Part shown: piece by piece, positions 29,485 to 38,434 of the stretch
Numbering within the stretch: position 1 is the first letter of the stretch
Layout: the number at the start of each line of letters is the position of its first letter
Assembly: GCA_021818615.1 (NCBI GenBank)
Contig: JAKATT010000177.1
Location: forward strand, 1 to 40,785
DNA: 40,785 nt
Source: Actinomycetes bacterium
GTDB lineage: Bacteria > Actinomycetota > Acidimicrobiia > Acidimicrobiales > Bog-793
Reading direction: 5' to 3'
The notes under the pieces: model-generated
Databases searched by the model: none
What the model saw: only the letters and a program-made list of their open reading frames with translations
What the model was told of the DNA's origin: nothing
Program-made: the position numbers and the translations under genes

Positions 29485-29805
29485 ATGCCAGTGGTGACCG
29501 AGGAGAGCCCGCCGCCCCAGCGACGACGAGGCCGCTACCCCAAGCAGTTCCGCAAGGACGCAGCTGCGCTCGTCATCGACCAGCACCGAAGCGTCGCCGA
29601 CGTCGCGCGTGAGCTCGGCGTCGTCGAGCAGACGCTCGGCAACTGGGTCCGCCAGGAGCGCATCGACCGGGGCGAGAAAGAGGGCACAACGACCGAGGTC
29701 CGCGAGGAGAACGCCAGGCTTCGCCGGGAGGTGAAGCGCCTGACGATGGAGCGTGACCTGCTCAAACGAAGTGTGGCCTTCTGGGTGAAGGAGCAGGACC
29801 GGTGA
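29485..29805 (+). CDS. IS3-family transposase OrfA
   Basis: [48 protein letters not shown]...[30 protein letters not shown]. Confidence 0.92.
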   Translation: MPVVTEESPPPQRRRGRYPKQFRKDAAALVIDQHRSVADVARELGVVEQTLGNWVRQERIDRGEKEGTTTEVREENARLRREVKRLTMERDLLKRSVAFWVKEQDR

Positions 29806-30624
29806 GCCGCTACCGGTTCGTCTCCACCATGAAGGCCGAAGGGTTCCCCGTCAGAGCGGCCTGCGAGGCGGCCGAGGTCTCCACCTCGGCCTACTACGAC
29901 TGGACGGCCAAGGTGGCCGCCGGACCCACCGAGTCCGAGTGGGACGAGGCGCTCGTCGTGAACGAGATGCACGACGTGCACGCCCACCACGACGACACCT
30001 ACGGATCCCCGCGCATGACGAGCGAGCTGCGACGTCGGGGCTTCTGCGTCAACCACAAGCGCACCGAGCGCCTGATGGCCGAGAACGGCATCGTGGCCAA
30101 AGACGGGAGGCGGAGGAAGGTCCGCACGACGATCCCCGACGTCACGGCCCCGCCGCTTCCGGACCTCGTGCGTCGGGACTTCTCCGTCGGTGAGCCCGGG
30201 CGGCGGACCTGCGGGGACATCACCTATGTCCCTACGGGTGAGGGCTGGCTCTACCTCGCTTCGGTGCTGGACCTCGGAAGCCGACGGTTGATCGGCTTCG
30301 CCATGGGCGAGCGCATGCCCTGGGAGCTGTGCAGGGACGCGATCGACATGGCGGTGTCGACGCGCTGCGGGGAGGTCGCGGGGATGCTGTTCCATCACGA
30401 CAGGGGCAGCCAGTACCTGTCGCAAGACTTCCGGGGGCACTGCACGAAGCTCGGCATCGTCCAGTCCGTCGGCCGCGTCGGATCGTGCCTCTTAACCGGT
30501 CAATGTTCCTTTGGCAGTAGTAGTCCGCCTGTGGACTCTGTGGATAGTGGGGAGAAGTGTTTGGGCAGATCCACAGCTTTTCCCTCTTGTTCTCGACAGG
30601 CACGTCATGGGTTACTGATGTCGC

Positions 30625-31707
30625 ATGGACACCGACCTGCGTGTCGTACTCGAGGACGATCAGTGGCAGCTGTTGGGCGAGCACACGTCTGAGGTCGTCA
30701 AGCTCGCCAACGATTACCTCGGTTACCTCGCCGACAGGAACTACTCGTCCCAGACCGTCCGCACCTACGCCTTCGCGCTGCTCGCCTTCGGCCGGTGGCT
30801 CTCCTGCGAGGACATCGAGCTCGATGCGGTCACGACCGACGTGCTGCTCGACTACCTGAGAGCCTGCCGAGCGGCGCGGGTCGCCGGTCGCCCCGGTCCC
30901 AACGTGGTGCGCATGGACGGCAAGCGAGCCGACGCCTACAAGCCATCGACGATCAACCTGCGCCTGGCAGCCATCGAGGGGCTGTTCGCCTTCAGGTGCA
31001 TGCGGGACCCCGAGGCGAAGAACCCGGTCCCCAAGGGCAAAGAGGCACGGAGGCCGAGCGCCGGGGAACGAGCCGGGATGCTCAGCCACGTGGCCCGGCG
31101 CCCTCGCCAGCGCTCGCCACTCCGACTGCGAGAGCCGCGCCTGCTCCCGCGGTCGCTCGATCGCCACGAGGTCGTGGCGCTCGTGGAGAGCCTGCAGAGC
31201 TTTCGGGATCGGGCCATCGCCGGGCTCATGGTGTTCTGCGGGCTGCGCGCCGGAGAAGTGCTGGCCCTCGAGGTCAAAGACGTCGACATCGGCGGGCGCT
31301 GGCTCACGGTCTTTGGCAAGGGCAGGAAGCAGCGACGCGTCCCCCTCGACGTCGACGTGGCAGGCATGATCCAGACCTACCTGCTGGCCGAACGACCCGA
31401 GACCACATCCAAGACACTCTTCGTCGTGGCCAAGGGTCCCAACCGCGGCCAGCCCCTCACGCCGGCGGGACTGCGCACCGTCTTTCGCTACCACCGCGCC
31501 AAGGCTGGGGTTCCCGCCGGTCATCCCCACGCGCTCCGTCACACCTTCGGCACCGCCCTCGCAGAGGCCGGGGTCGATCTCGCCGTGATGCAGGCGCTGC
31601 TCGGACATTCCCACATCGACACCACGGCCCGATACGTCCACCTCGCCCCCGCACACGTGAAGGAGGAGTTCGATGCCGCGCGCCAGCGTCAACGGGCGCG
31701 TCGCTGA
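30625..31707 (+). CDS. Tyrosine recombinase, TnpA-like (360 aa)
   Basis: NYSSQTVRTYAFALLAFGRWL...GLRAGEVLALEVKDVD...GHPHALRHTFGTALAEAGVDLAVMQALLGHSHIDTTARYVHL. Confidence 0.92.
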   Translation: MDTDLRVVLEDDQWQLLGEHTSEVVKLANDYLGYLADRNYSSQTVRTYAFALLAFGRWLSCEDIELDAVTTDVLLDYLRACRAARVAGRPGPNVVRMDGKRADAYKPSTINLRLAAIEGLFAFRCMRDPEAKNPVPKGKEARRPSAGERAGMLSHVARRPRQRSPLRLREPRLLPRSLDRHEVVALVESLQSFRDRAIAGLMVFCGLRAGEVLALEVKDVDIGGRWLTVFGKGRKQRRVPLDVDVAGMIQTYLLAERPETTSKTLFVVAKGPNRGQPLTPAGLRTVFRYHRAKAGVPAGHPHALRHTFGTALAEAGVDLAVMQALLGHSHIDTTARYVHLAPAHVKEEFDAARQRQRARR

Positions 31708-33586
31708 GCGCGCGGCGGGCGACCTCGTCTCCGACTACGTCGCCCACCTCGCTCGCACCGGGAGAGGAACCGTCAACGCAGAGGCCAACGCCCGACGCTT
31801 CCTGCACCGTTGGCCCGAGCCCCAGCAATGGGCCGCGCAGCCCCTCGCCCAGCGTCTTTCCGAGGATCCGAACACGAGGACATTTGTCACCTTCTTGATC
31901 GTCTGGGGTCACGTCCGCCCCGGTTACGACTACCTCGTCTCGAGAAAGCTCGCGAGCTTCTGGAGGGAGATAACCGGCACATCGCTCGAAGAGGACATGG
32001 CGCGCTTTTGCCGGGCAGCCGAGTCCATCGGCTACACCCCGATCAACGCGTGGCGCAGTGCTTCTCAGTCGGTCGGTCGTCTGCTCATCCAGAGCGGACG
32101 CCGTCTCGACGAGCTCATCGTGGCGGACTTCGCGGAGCTGACGGCGGCGTGTCGGAACCACGAGGAAGCGACCGGAAAGGGAACGCGCCATTACCGCTCG
32201 GCGCTCAGCTGTGCGCACCGGGTGCTGTTCCACCTCGGGATCATCGACACACCGCCCCCGCACTGGCAGGGACCCGAGAGCTACGAGCGGCGCATGGCCG
32301 ACGTCGCAGCGTCCCTACGCCCAGCCTTCGTCGCCTGCCTCGAGCGCAAGGCTGCGACCTGCCGGCAAAAGACAGTGACCGGCACCGCCACGCGTCTCGC
32401 CCACTTCGGTCGCTTCCTCGCGCAGATCGACCCGGACCTGTCCTCCCTGGCCGAGCTCGGCCGGGAGCGACACATAGAGCCCTATCTCAACTCGATCAGC
32501 AGCGCCGTCAACTCCAAGAGCGGTGCGCCGATCAGCCCAGCCGACCAAGACCGGCGGATCCGGGCGATCGCGGGTTTCCTCACCGACGTCGCCGAGTGGG
32601 GCTGGGAGCAGGCCCCGTCCCGCGAGCTCGTCTTCCGCTCCGACATGGTGCGCCTTCCGCGTACGCTCCCGCGTTATCTGCCCGTCGATGCCGACCGGCG
32701 CCTCTCCGAGGCGCTCGAGCGCTCCGAGTACCGCCAGGCCGCCGACGCGCTCCTCCTCCAGCGGGCCTGCGGCCTTCGCATCGGAGAGCTGCTCGACCTC
32801 GAGCTCGACTGCGTCCACGAGATCCCGGGCAACGGGGCGTGGCTCAAGGTCCCCCTCGGCAAGCTCGACACCGAGCGGATGGTCCCCCTCGACGACGAGA
32901 CGGTCGCCCTCATCGACCGCATCGTCGCCACGCGCACCGAGGGACGTCCGCTCCTCCATCCGCGCACCCGGCGTCTCGTCCAGTTCCTCTTCACCCACCA
33001 CGGCCGCCGACTCGGCCAGGCCGCCCTCCGCCTCGAGCTCGACCGCGCCGCCAAGGAGGCCGGACTGGGACACGTGACCAGCCACCAGCTCCGTCACACG
33101 TTCGCCACCGCCATGGTGAACGCCGGGGTGTCGCTCCAGAGCCTCATGGCACTGCTCGGCCACGTCTCGGCCGAGATGAGCCTGCGTTATGGGCGGCTCT
33201 TCGACCAGACCGTGCGCGCCGAATACGAACGAGCGCTCGATCTCGCCAAGGCCCGCATTGGACCGCTCCCCGACAACAAGCGGCGGATCCCGCTCCGCGC
33301 CGACGGCGACTGGCGCGACGAGCCCGCCCTCAAGTCCCGTCTCGCCGGTGGCTACTGCCTGCGGGCGCCGGCTCAAGGAGCGTGCCCCTACGCGAACATC
33401 TGCGAGCACTGTCCGAGCTTTCGCACCGACGCGGCAAGCGTCTCTGTGCTCGGTGCCCAACGGATCGACGCCGAGGCGCTGGCCCAAGACGCCGAAGCTC
33501 GCGGCTGGATCGAAGAAGCCGAGCGCCATCGCCGTCTCATCACCCGCCTCGACGCGCTCTTGGCCGAAGCAGAAGAAGCCGGGTGA
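31673..33586 (+). CDS. Tyrosine recombinase, TnpB-like (637 aa)
   Basis: RACGLRIGELLDLELDCVHEIPG...TSHQLRHTFATAMVNAGVSLQSLMALLGHVSAEMSLRYGRL; C-terminal Cys cluster CLRAPAQGACPYANICEHCPSF. Confidence 0.92.
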   Translation: MPRASVNGRVAERAAGDLVSDYVAHLARTGRGTVNAEANARRFLHRWPEPQQWAAQPLAQRLSEDPNTRTFVTFLIVWGHVRPGYDYLVSRKLASFWREITGTSLEEDMARFCRAAESIGYTPINAWRSASQSVGRLLIQSGRRLDELIVADFAELTAACRNHEEATGKGTRHYRSALSCAHRVLFHLGIIDTPPPHWQGPESYERRMADVAASLRPAFVACLERKAATCRQKTVTGTATRLAHFGRFLAQIDPDLSSLAELGRERHIEPYLNSISSAVNSKSGAPISPADQDRRIRAIAGFLTDVAEWGWEQAPSRELVFRSDMVRLPRTLPRYLPVDADRRLSEALERSEYRQAADALLLQRACGLRIGELLDLELDCVHEIPGNGAWLKVPLGKLDTERMVPLDDETVALIDRIVATRTEGRPLLHPRTRRLVQFLFTHHGRRLGQAALRLELDRAAKEAGLGHVTSHQLRHTFATAMVNAGVSLQSLMALLGHVSAEMSLRYGRLFDQTVRAEYERALDLAKARIGPLPDNKRRIPLRADGDWRDEPALKSRLAGGYCLRAPAQGACPYANICEHCPSFRTDAASVSVLGAQRIDAEALAQDAEARGWIEEAERHRRLITRLDALLAEAEEAG

Positions 33587-33888
33587 CTTCACCTGAGACC
33601 CTCGCTCGGGTCGAACGGGCGTGCGCCGAGCTGGTCCGTGACGCTGAGCCGGTGAGCTTTACCAACGTCGCCGAGCGGGCTCAGATCAGCCGGACGACGC
33701 TCTACCGAGACGAGAACCTCCGGGTGGTCGTCGAAGAACACCGTCAACGCAGTCACGATCCGCGGAGCCTCTCGGGAGTGGTGGCCGAGGTCGGTCACCT
33801 GCGAACCGCCGTGGAGGCTCTCGCCGAACGCGTCCGAAGCCACGAGGAACAACTGCGCCGGCTGAATCGCAAGCGGAAAGCCAACTGA
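33583..33888 (+). CDS. TnpC-like small protein
   Basis: GTGA overlap with upstream recombinase; FTNVAERAQISRTTLYRDENLRVVVEEHRQR, with coiled-coil-like C-terminus. Confidence 0.75.
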   Translation: MTSPETLARVERACAELVRDAEPVSFTNVAERAQISRTTLYRDENLRVVVEEHRQRSHDPRSLSGVVAEVGHLRTAVEALAERVRSHEEQLRRLNRKRKAN

Positions 33889-34186
33889 AGGCCCCTCCTT
33901 CGTCAGCGTTGTCCACAGATCTGGAGCACGATTAGCCGGTTAATGCCACGACAACAGCCCGGCGGAATCGTTCTGGGCGAGCCTCAAGCGGGAGCTGGTC
34001 AGCCGTTTCCGCTTCGAGACCCGAGCCCAGGCCCGGCATGCCATCACCGCCTGGATCAAGCACTACAACGCCACCAGGTTGCACAGCTCCCTTGGGAATC
34101 TCCCGCCGATCGAGTGGGAGCTGCGCTACCGTCTGGGAACCCTACAGGCCGCATAACCACGTGTCCGGCTGGCGGGGGGAAGGCTA

Positions 34187-34614
34187 CTCCGGGTGCCGCT
34201 CCGTACCCTGGTGAGCAGGACGACGAGGTCGGGATCGTTCCCAGCGCCGACAATCAGCTCAAGCGTCGGTCGGAGGCGATTGAGGTCTTGCAATGTCGGT
34301 TGGACTGGGAGGAGCACGGTCTGGCAAAACTGCACAGCAGCCCGGACGATGACCGTGTCGCCCGGTGGTGTGTCGATCACGACATGTGCGAAGCCCGTCG
34401 TCTCACGAGGCAGCCGAGAGCCGAGCGTACGTACGCCAAGGGCAATCGTCGTGAAGGGAAGGTCGGGTGCGAGTGCCGCCCAGCTTGCCGCTGAGCCCTG
34501 CGGATCAGCGTCCACGAGAAGGGTGCCATCCAGACGTCCCAGGTTCGCCGCGAGGTGTACGGACGTGATGGTCTTTCCGACGCCACCTTTCAAATTCACA
34601 ACTGCGATGTTCAC
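34187..34614 (-). pseudogene. ParA-family ATPase, C-terminally truncated by the IS
   Basis: MNIAVVNLKGGVGKTITSVHLAANLG...LLVDADPQGSAASW...DTPPGD...LNRLRPTLELIVG...VVLLTRVRSGTR, then IS terminus. Confidence 0.82.
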
Positions 34615-34784
34615 TGCTGATCGCCGTTTTCACGGCGCCCCTTAGTTCCTTACATACGACCCTAAGTGATCGCTTCTACGGAATGGATGGTACGAAATAC
34701 GCACGGTAGTTGTATATAGATTTAGAATTTTCGTTGGTGTGAGCAGTGCCTTGAGGCATCTTCGGTCGCGTAGCTCGATCACTG

Positions 34785-35333
34785 TCACCAGTCGAAAGGC
34801 CCGTACCACTCCTCGAAGGACTGGGTCTGCTTCGCCTGCAGCTCGACCTCATGCCGATCAAACCAGGCCAACTCCTCGCCGTCGGACGGTGCGTGCGCTG
34901 CAGCCGACCGGCATGCAATGCCTGGATGCGCGTCGTCCCAGGCTCGCTGCCCGACGGGTTGGCATACATCCCAGGGAACGACGTTGCCCATTCCATCGGC
35001 GGGGTACGTCGGCGGGAGGCCGTTGAGCACGATCGCATCGCGCGTCACGACGTCGAGGTAGCGACCATCGGGAACGTCGAGCGAGATGAGGACAGGTAGC
35101 TCTGAACGTTCCAGGTCCTCGGCAGCAAAGGGCTGTCCGCGCAGCTTCTCAGTGAGGAAGTGCCGGGCATTGGCCCGAGCCGTCCCAAGATCGGCGTTCA
35201 GGTAGGTGACTGGAAAGCTCCCAGCCGCATTCCAGCGTGCGCCAAAGCGCATCGAGTACGACCCGTCGAGGGGGTCCTCCCATGCTGGATCGGCGACGCG
35301 GTAGTACTCACCGTCACGATCGATGACCTCCAT
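34785..35333 (-). CDS. RES-domain toxin
   Basis: YYRVADPAWEDPLDGSYSMRFGARWNAAGSFPVTYLNADLGTARANARHFL. Confidence 0.78.
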   Translation of the reverse strand: MEVIDRDGEYYRVADPAWEDPLDGSYSMRFGARWNAAGSFPVTYLNADLGTARANARHFLTEKLRGQPFAAEDLERSELPVLISLDVPDGRYLDVVTRDAIVLNGLPPTYPADGMGNVVPWDVCQPVGQRAWDDAHPGIACRSAAAHAPSDGEELAWFDRHEVELQAKQTQSFEEWYGPFDW

Positions 35334-36187
35334 TACGCAGTGCCCGACCAGTCAAAGGCTTGCTCAGTCAGCGTGCGCAGCTCGCCATCACGGTCAGTGC
35401 GCACCATGTCGAGCATCGTGAGGCCGCCGTACACATCGGCCCGTCTCCGTGCGACAAGCGGGAGGCGGCCTGGGCTGAGCTTGCGCTCCAACAACTCGCC
35501 GACCGAGAGAAGGTTGGCGAGCTTCTCTCGCCGAGCCGCGGGGACGTCGCCGTTCTGCTCCCACTGTTCGACTGCCTGACGCTTCACGCCGAACAGCTCA
35601 GCAATCTCGCCCGTGTTCAGATCGAACAGTTCTCTTACTCGCGCGAGCGGTGGCTGCATCGAGCGGAGCGCAAGGTCCACGAGCCGACGGTAGCGGGCCA
35701 CGTCGCTCCCCTCTGGCAGATCGGGCCAGCCGGAGGACACATCGATGCGCAGCTGCGAACACCCTGGCAGGAGCAGGCGGATGGCGTCGATCGCCACGAC
35801 GCCGAAGCCGACGTCTCGTCCGAAGCGCGAGATCAGAGGCGAGAAGGGCACATCGCTGATGAGGTGATTGAGGTAGCGAATCGGCTCGACACTCAAGACG
35901 TGAGCCGCCGTCAGGATGCCGAAATGGTCGTCGGTCTTGCGAACGAGGTCAGGAAGCTCGTCCGAGGCAGACTCAAGCACGTCACCAATGAGCCCGTGCC
36001 AGCGATTCACGAGGACGACGATCGATGGCCACTCGCCCCGAAGAGCATGCGGCATCGCTTCCCGGAACGCATCGAACTGGTCGGAGACGTCCTCCAGGAG
36101 CTTGGCGCACTCGTCAGCGCTCTCGGCACGGAGCGCTCTGGCGAGAGTGTCGCTCACCCCATAGCCGCTGGTCCGGTACCTGATCAT
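35333..36187 (-). CDS. Xre-like HTH protein paired with RES toxin (antitoxin candidate)
   Basis: C-terminal HTH LARVRELFDLNTGEIAELFGVKRQAVEQWEQNGDVPAARREKLANLL; TAATG overlap with the RES gene. Confidence 0.65.
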   Translation of the reverse strand: MIRYRTSGYGVSDTLARALRAESADECAKLLEDVSDQFDAFREAMPHALRGEWPSIVVLVNRWHGLIGDVLESASDELPDLVRKTDDHFGILTAAHVLSVEPIRYLNHLISDVPFSPLISRFGRDVGFGVVAIDAIRLLLPGCSQLRIDVSSGWPDLPEGSDVARYRRLVDLALRSMQPPLARVRELFDLNTGEIAELFGVKRQAVEQWEQNGDVPAARREKLANLLSVGELLERKLSPGRLPLVARRRADVYGGLTMLDMVRTDRDGELRTLTEQAFDWSGTA

Positions 36188-36298
36188 GACCTCAGTATAC
36201 GCCGATGCAAGGAGAACGCAAGCGCTGTGGCAAGCAATGAGGCAAGCAGATAACTCAGCGGAGCTGGGGCACCCGCCGACCTCGCTTGCCCCAGATCA

Positions 36299-36702
36299 GT
36301 GAAGGTGGCGATGCTTCCGAGCTACGTGCTGAAGGTGAAGCCCGCCTGCCCGTTGGCGCCCGTGGTGGCTGGACGTCGAGACTGCCAACACCTTGCAGTC
36401 CGACACGACGATGAACGTCGCCGACCTCCAAGGCATGATCGCTGGGCTGCAGGACGCAGGTGTGCCGAAAACGAGGGCAGCTGGCCGAGGCGTACTCGAC
36501 CTCTTCACAGCGGGACAGCATCACGGGGCGGGACGACGTCATCGGCAGCAGGATCGCTATATGGATTCCCGAACTGGATTCCCGGCGCGACGACCCTGGC
36601 TCAGGCCCAGTCGAACTGCAGCCTGACCTCCTTTACGAGTGCCGCAAGCATCTCGGTCACGCAGTGGACCGGGAGCCCGGACAACGACTACGCCTGCTGA
36701 GG
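36299..36702 (+). pseudogene. DUF1906/glycoside-hydrolase-like (Rv2525c-like) remnant, frameshifted
   Basis: WWLDVETANTLQSDTTMNVADLQGMIAGLQDAGV / EAYSTSSQRDSITG / GSLYGFPNWIPGATTLAQAQSNCSLTSFTSAASISVTQWTGSPDNDYAC* in successive different frames. Confidence 0.6.
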
Positions 36703-36725
36703 CTCGCGCCACCGCCTGACGTCGC

Positions 36726-37094
36726 TCAACCGCGCGGGTCGTTAGAGCTGGAGCCGTTGATCATCTTCTCCAGCGCTGCCTTCGGAACGAGGATGCGGCG
36801 CCCGATGCGGATGCACGGTATGTCGCCGTTGGCGACGGCCTCGTAGGCAAAGGCACGGGAGATGCCAAGCGCCTTTGCGGCCTCCTCGACCGTGAGGGTG
36901 AGCCGCTGGACGGGGCGATCGGAGTCAGCCTCTCCGGCCCTGCGCCGCTCGATGTGGAAGTCGAGCCACTCGGCGACCTTCATCGCCTCGTTGAGCGCAT
37001 CCTGGTTCTCGTCCCACCAATGGGGCTGGATGAACGAGATGAGACCGAACGTCTCCTCGAAGGGAAGCTCTGGAATCTCCTCGTCGCCGGGCAC
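36726..37094 (-). CDS. Excisionase-like HTH (helix-turn-helix 17) protein
   Basis: LTLTVEEAAKALGISRAFAYEAVANGDIPCIRIGRRILVPKAALEKM, next to the integrase. Confidence 0.8.
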   Translation of the reverse strand: MPGDEEIPELPFEETFGLISFIQPHWWDENQDALNEAMKVAEWLDFHIERRRAGEADSDRPVQRLTLTVEEAAKALGISRAFAYEAVANGDIPCIRIGRRILVPKAALEKMINGSSSNDPRG

Positions 37095-37135
37095 GGAACC
37101 AGTGTGGCAGCCGGTCTCTTCGGATGGCGAACAGC

Positions 37136-38329
37136 TCAGGATGCCGTTCGGCTCTCTTTGGCGTCCTGCGGGCCTCGGAGCTTCGCCACGGTGGCCTTCT
37201 TCCGTGACCCGGGCTTCGGAGCGCCCTTCACGATGAGCTTGGAGAGTGCTGCAGCGATCGCTGCATCCCGGTCCTTGGTGGCGTGCTGGTAGATGAGCGC
37301 TGCTCGGGGAGAGGCATGCCCCATCCTGGACATCAGCTCCTTGGTGCTGGCTCCAGTCGCTGCTGCAAGCGTGTTTCCGGTATGGCGCAAATCGTGAAAA
37401 TGGAAGCCTGGCAAGCCTGCTTCCTCGGCTGCCCTGTTCCAGTTCCGGTAGAAGGTCTTGCGGTGGAGCGGTTGCTGCTGCGTTCCGCAGAACACGAGGC
37501 CGTCCGGTCCTGGCCCGGAGAAGGACGCTAGGTGTTGCTCAAGCTCGGGGACCAGCACGTCAGGGATCGTCACGGTCCTGCGACCGGCATCGGTCTTCGG
37601 GGGACCGAGCACGAGCTGCCCGCTCGACAGCTCCTGGTACTGCTCGACCACCTGCACGGTCTTGTGGAGCACGTCCACCCGGTCACGCCGGAGCGCTCGC
37701 AGCTCACCGAACCGGAGCCCAGTGAAGGTGGCGAAGAGGACCATCAAGCGAAGCGACGGTCCGATGGCGTCTGCGATGGCGTACACCTGCTCGATGGTCG
37801 CGACGGGCCGCTCCGCTGGCCGATCCGTCGAAGCGCCTCGCAAGAGGCAGGGGTTCTTCGGGATCATCTCGTCCTCGACTGCCGTGGCAAGGATGGCGTG
37901 CAGGAGTCGGTAGCACTTGGCAACGGTGGGTGCGCCGGGCTTCTCGGCAGCAAGCAGATCGGCATGCCACTGCCGGACCATGCTCGGACTGATCTTCGAG
38001 AGGTCCTTGTCGCCGAGCGTCGGCTTGATGTGGAGTCGGAGGTTCGTCTCGTACTGCTCCTGGCTGCGAGGGCGAAGGGTTGGTCGCTTCTGTTCGAGCC
38101 ACTTGTCGGCATACTGCCGGAGCGGGATGCGCCCCTGTTCCGGTGGCAGCCACGTCCCCCGTTCGATGTCAGCCCGCGTCGCGGCCAGGAACGCCTCAGC
38201 GTCTCGCTTCGTGCGATAGGTGGCGGGAGCTGCCCGCCAGACACCGTCGGCCCGGTAGCGGGCCTGCCAGCGCCCCGACGGCAGTTTCCGCGTGCTGCCC
38301 CATGAGCTGCGGGAACGGGTCACGGCCAC
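37136..38329 (-). CDS. Tyrosine-type site-specific integrase
   Basis: SGRWQARYRADGVWRAAPATYRTKRDAEAFLAAT...TFTGLRFGELRALRRDRVD...FHFHDLRHTGNTLAAATGASTKELMSRMGHASPRAALIYQH; abuts the tRNA-Gly. Confidence 0.93.
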   Translation of the reverse strand: MAVTRSRSSWGSTRKLPSGRWQARYRADGVWRAAPATYRTKRDAEAFLAATRADIERGTWLPPEQGRIPLRQYADKWLEQKRPTLRPRSQEQYETNLRLHIKPTLGDKDLSKISPSMVRQWHADLLAAEKPGAPTVAKCYRLLHAILATAVEDEMIPKNPCLLRGASTDRPAERPVATIEQVYAIADAIGPSLRLMVLFATFTGLRFGELRALRRDRVDVLHKTVQVVEQYQELSSGQLVLGPPKTDAGRRTVTIPDVLVPELEQHLASFSGPGPDGLVFCGTQQQPLHRKTFYRNWNRAAEEAGLPGFHFHDLRHTGNTLAAATGASTKELMSRMGHASPRAALIYQHATKDRDAAIAAALSKLIVKGAPKPGSRKKATVAKLRGPQDAKESRTAS

Positions 38330-38348
38330 GGGCTCCAGGATACCGCTG

Positions 38349-38366
38349 TGGCACATATGTGGCACG
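38349..38366. repeat. Arm-type integrase site candidate TGGCACATATGTGGCACG (right)
   Basis: Identical to 503-520. Confidence 0.55.
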
Positions 38367-38434
38367 GAGCCTCTGAGACAACAAAAGAGGGACCCTTTCG
38401 AGTCCCTCTTTGAGGCTGTGACCTGGTCTTTCTT

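Larger units (their letters stand above)
30489..33946 (+). mobile_element. Tn554-family-like element without cargo (tyrosine recombinase trio)
   Basis: Three overlapping genes of Tn554 TnpA/TnpB/TnpC-like size and order; terminal IR TTAACCGGTCAAT / TTAACCGGCTAAT (11/13); TGCC shared at both junctions. Confidence 0.82.
29802..34156 (+). pseudogene. IS3-family transposase OrfB, split at 30488/33947 by an insertion
   Basis: 5' part [31 protein letters not shown]...SVGRVGSC; 3' part HDNSPAESFWASLKRELVSRFRFETRAQARHAITAWIKHYNATRLHSSLGNLPPIEWELRYRL; the two join in frame when 30489-33946 is removed. Confidence 0.9.
29441..34186 (+). mobile_element. IS3-family insertion sequence interrupted by a Tn554-like element
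   Basis: Imperfect terminal IR 29441-29466 / 34161-34186 (19/26 matches, last 9 identical CCGGACAC-type end), orfA plus split orfB inside. Confidence 0.85.

Noticed and set aside
30232-31692. 486-aa and similar minus-strand ORFs over the recombinases
   Set aside because: Shadow frames of the TnpA-like gene and IS3 orfB.
31810-33888. 692-aa plus-strand ORF in the recombinase region
   Set aside because: Arg/Pro-rich alternate frame of the TnpB-like gene. Only its C-terminal part (33583-33888) is a plausible gene.
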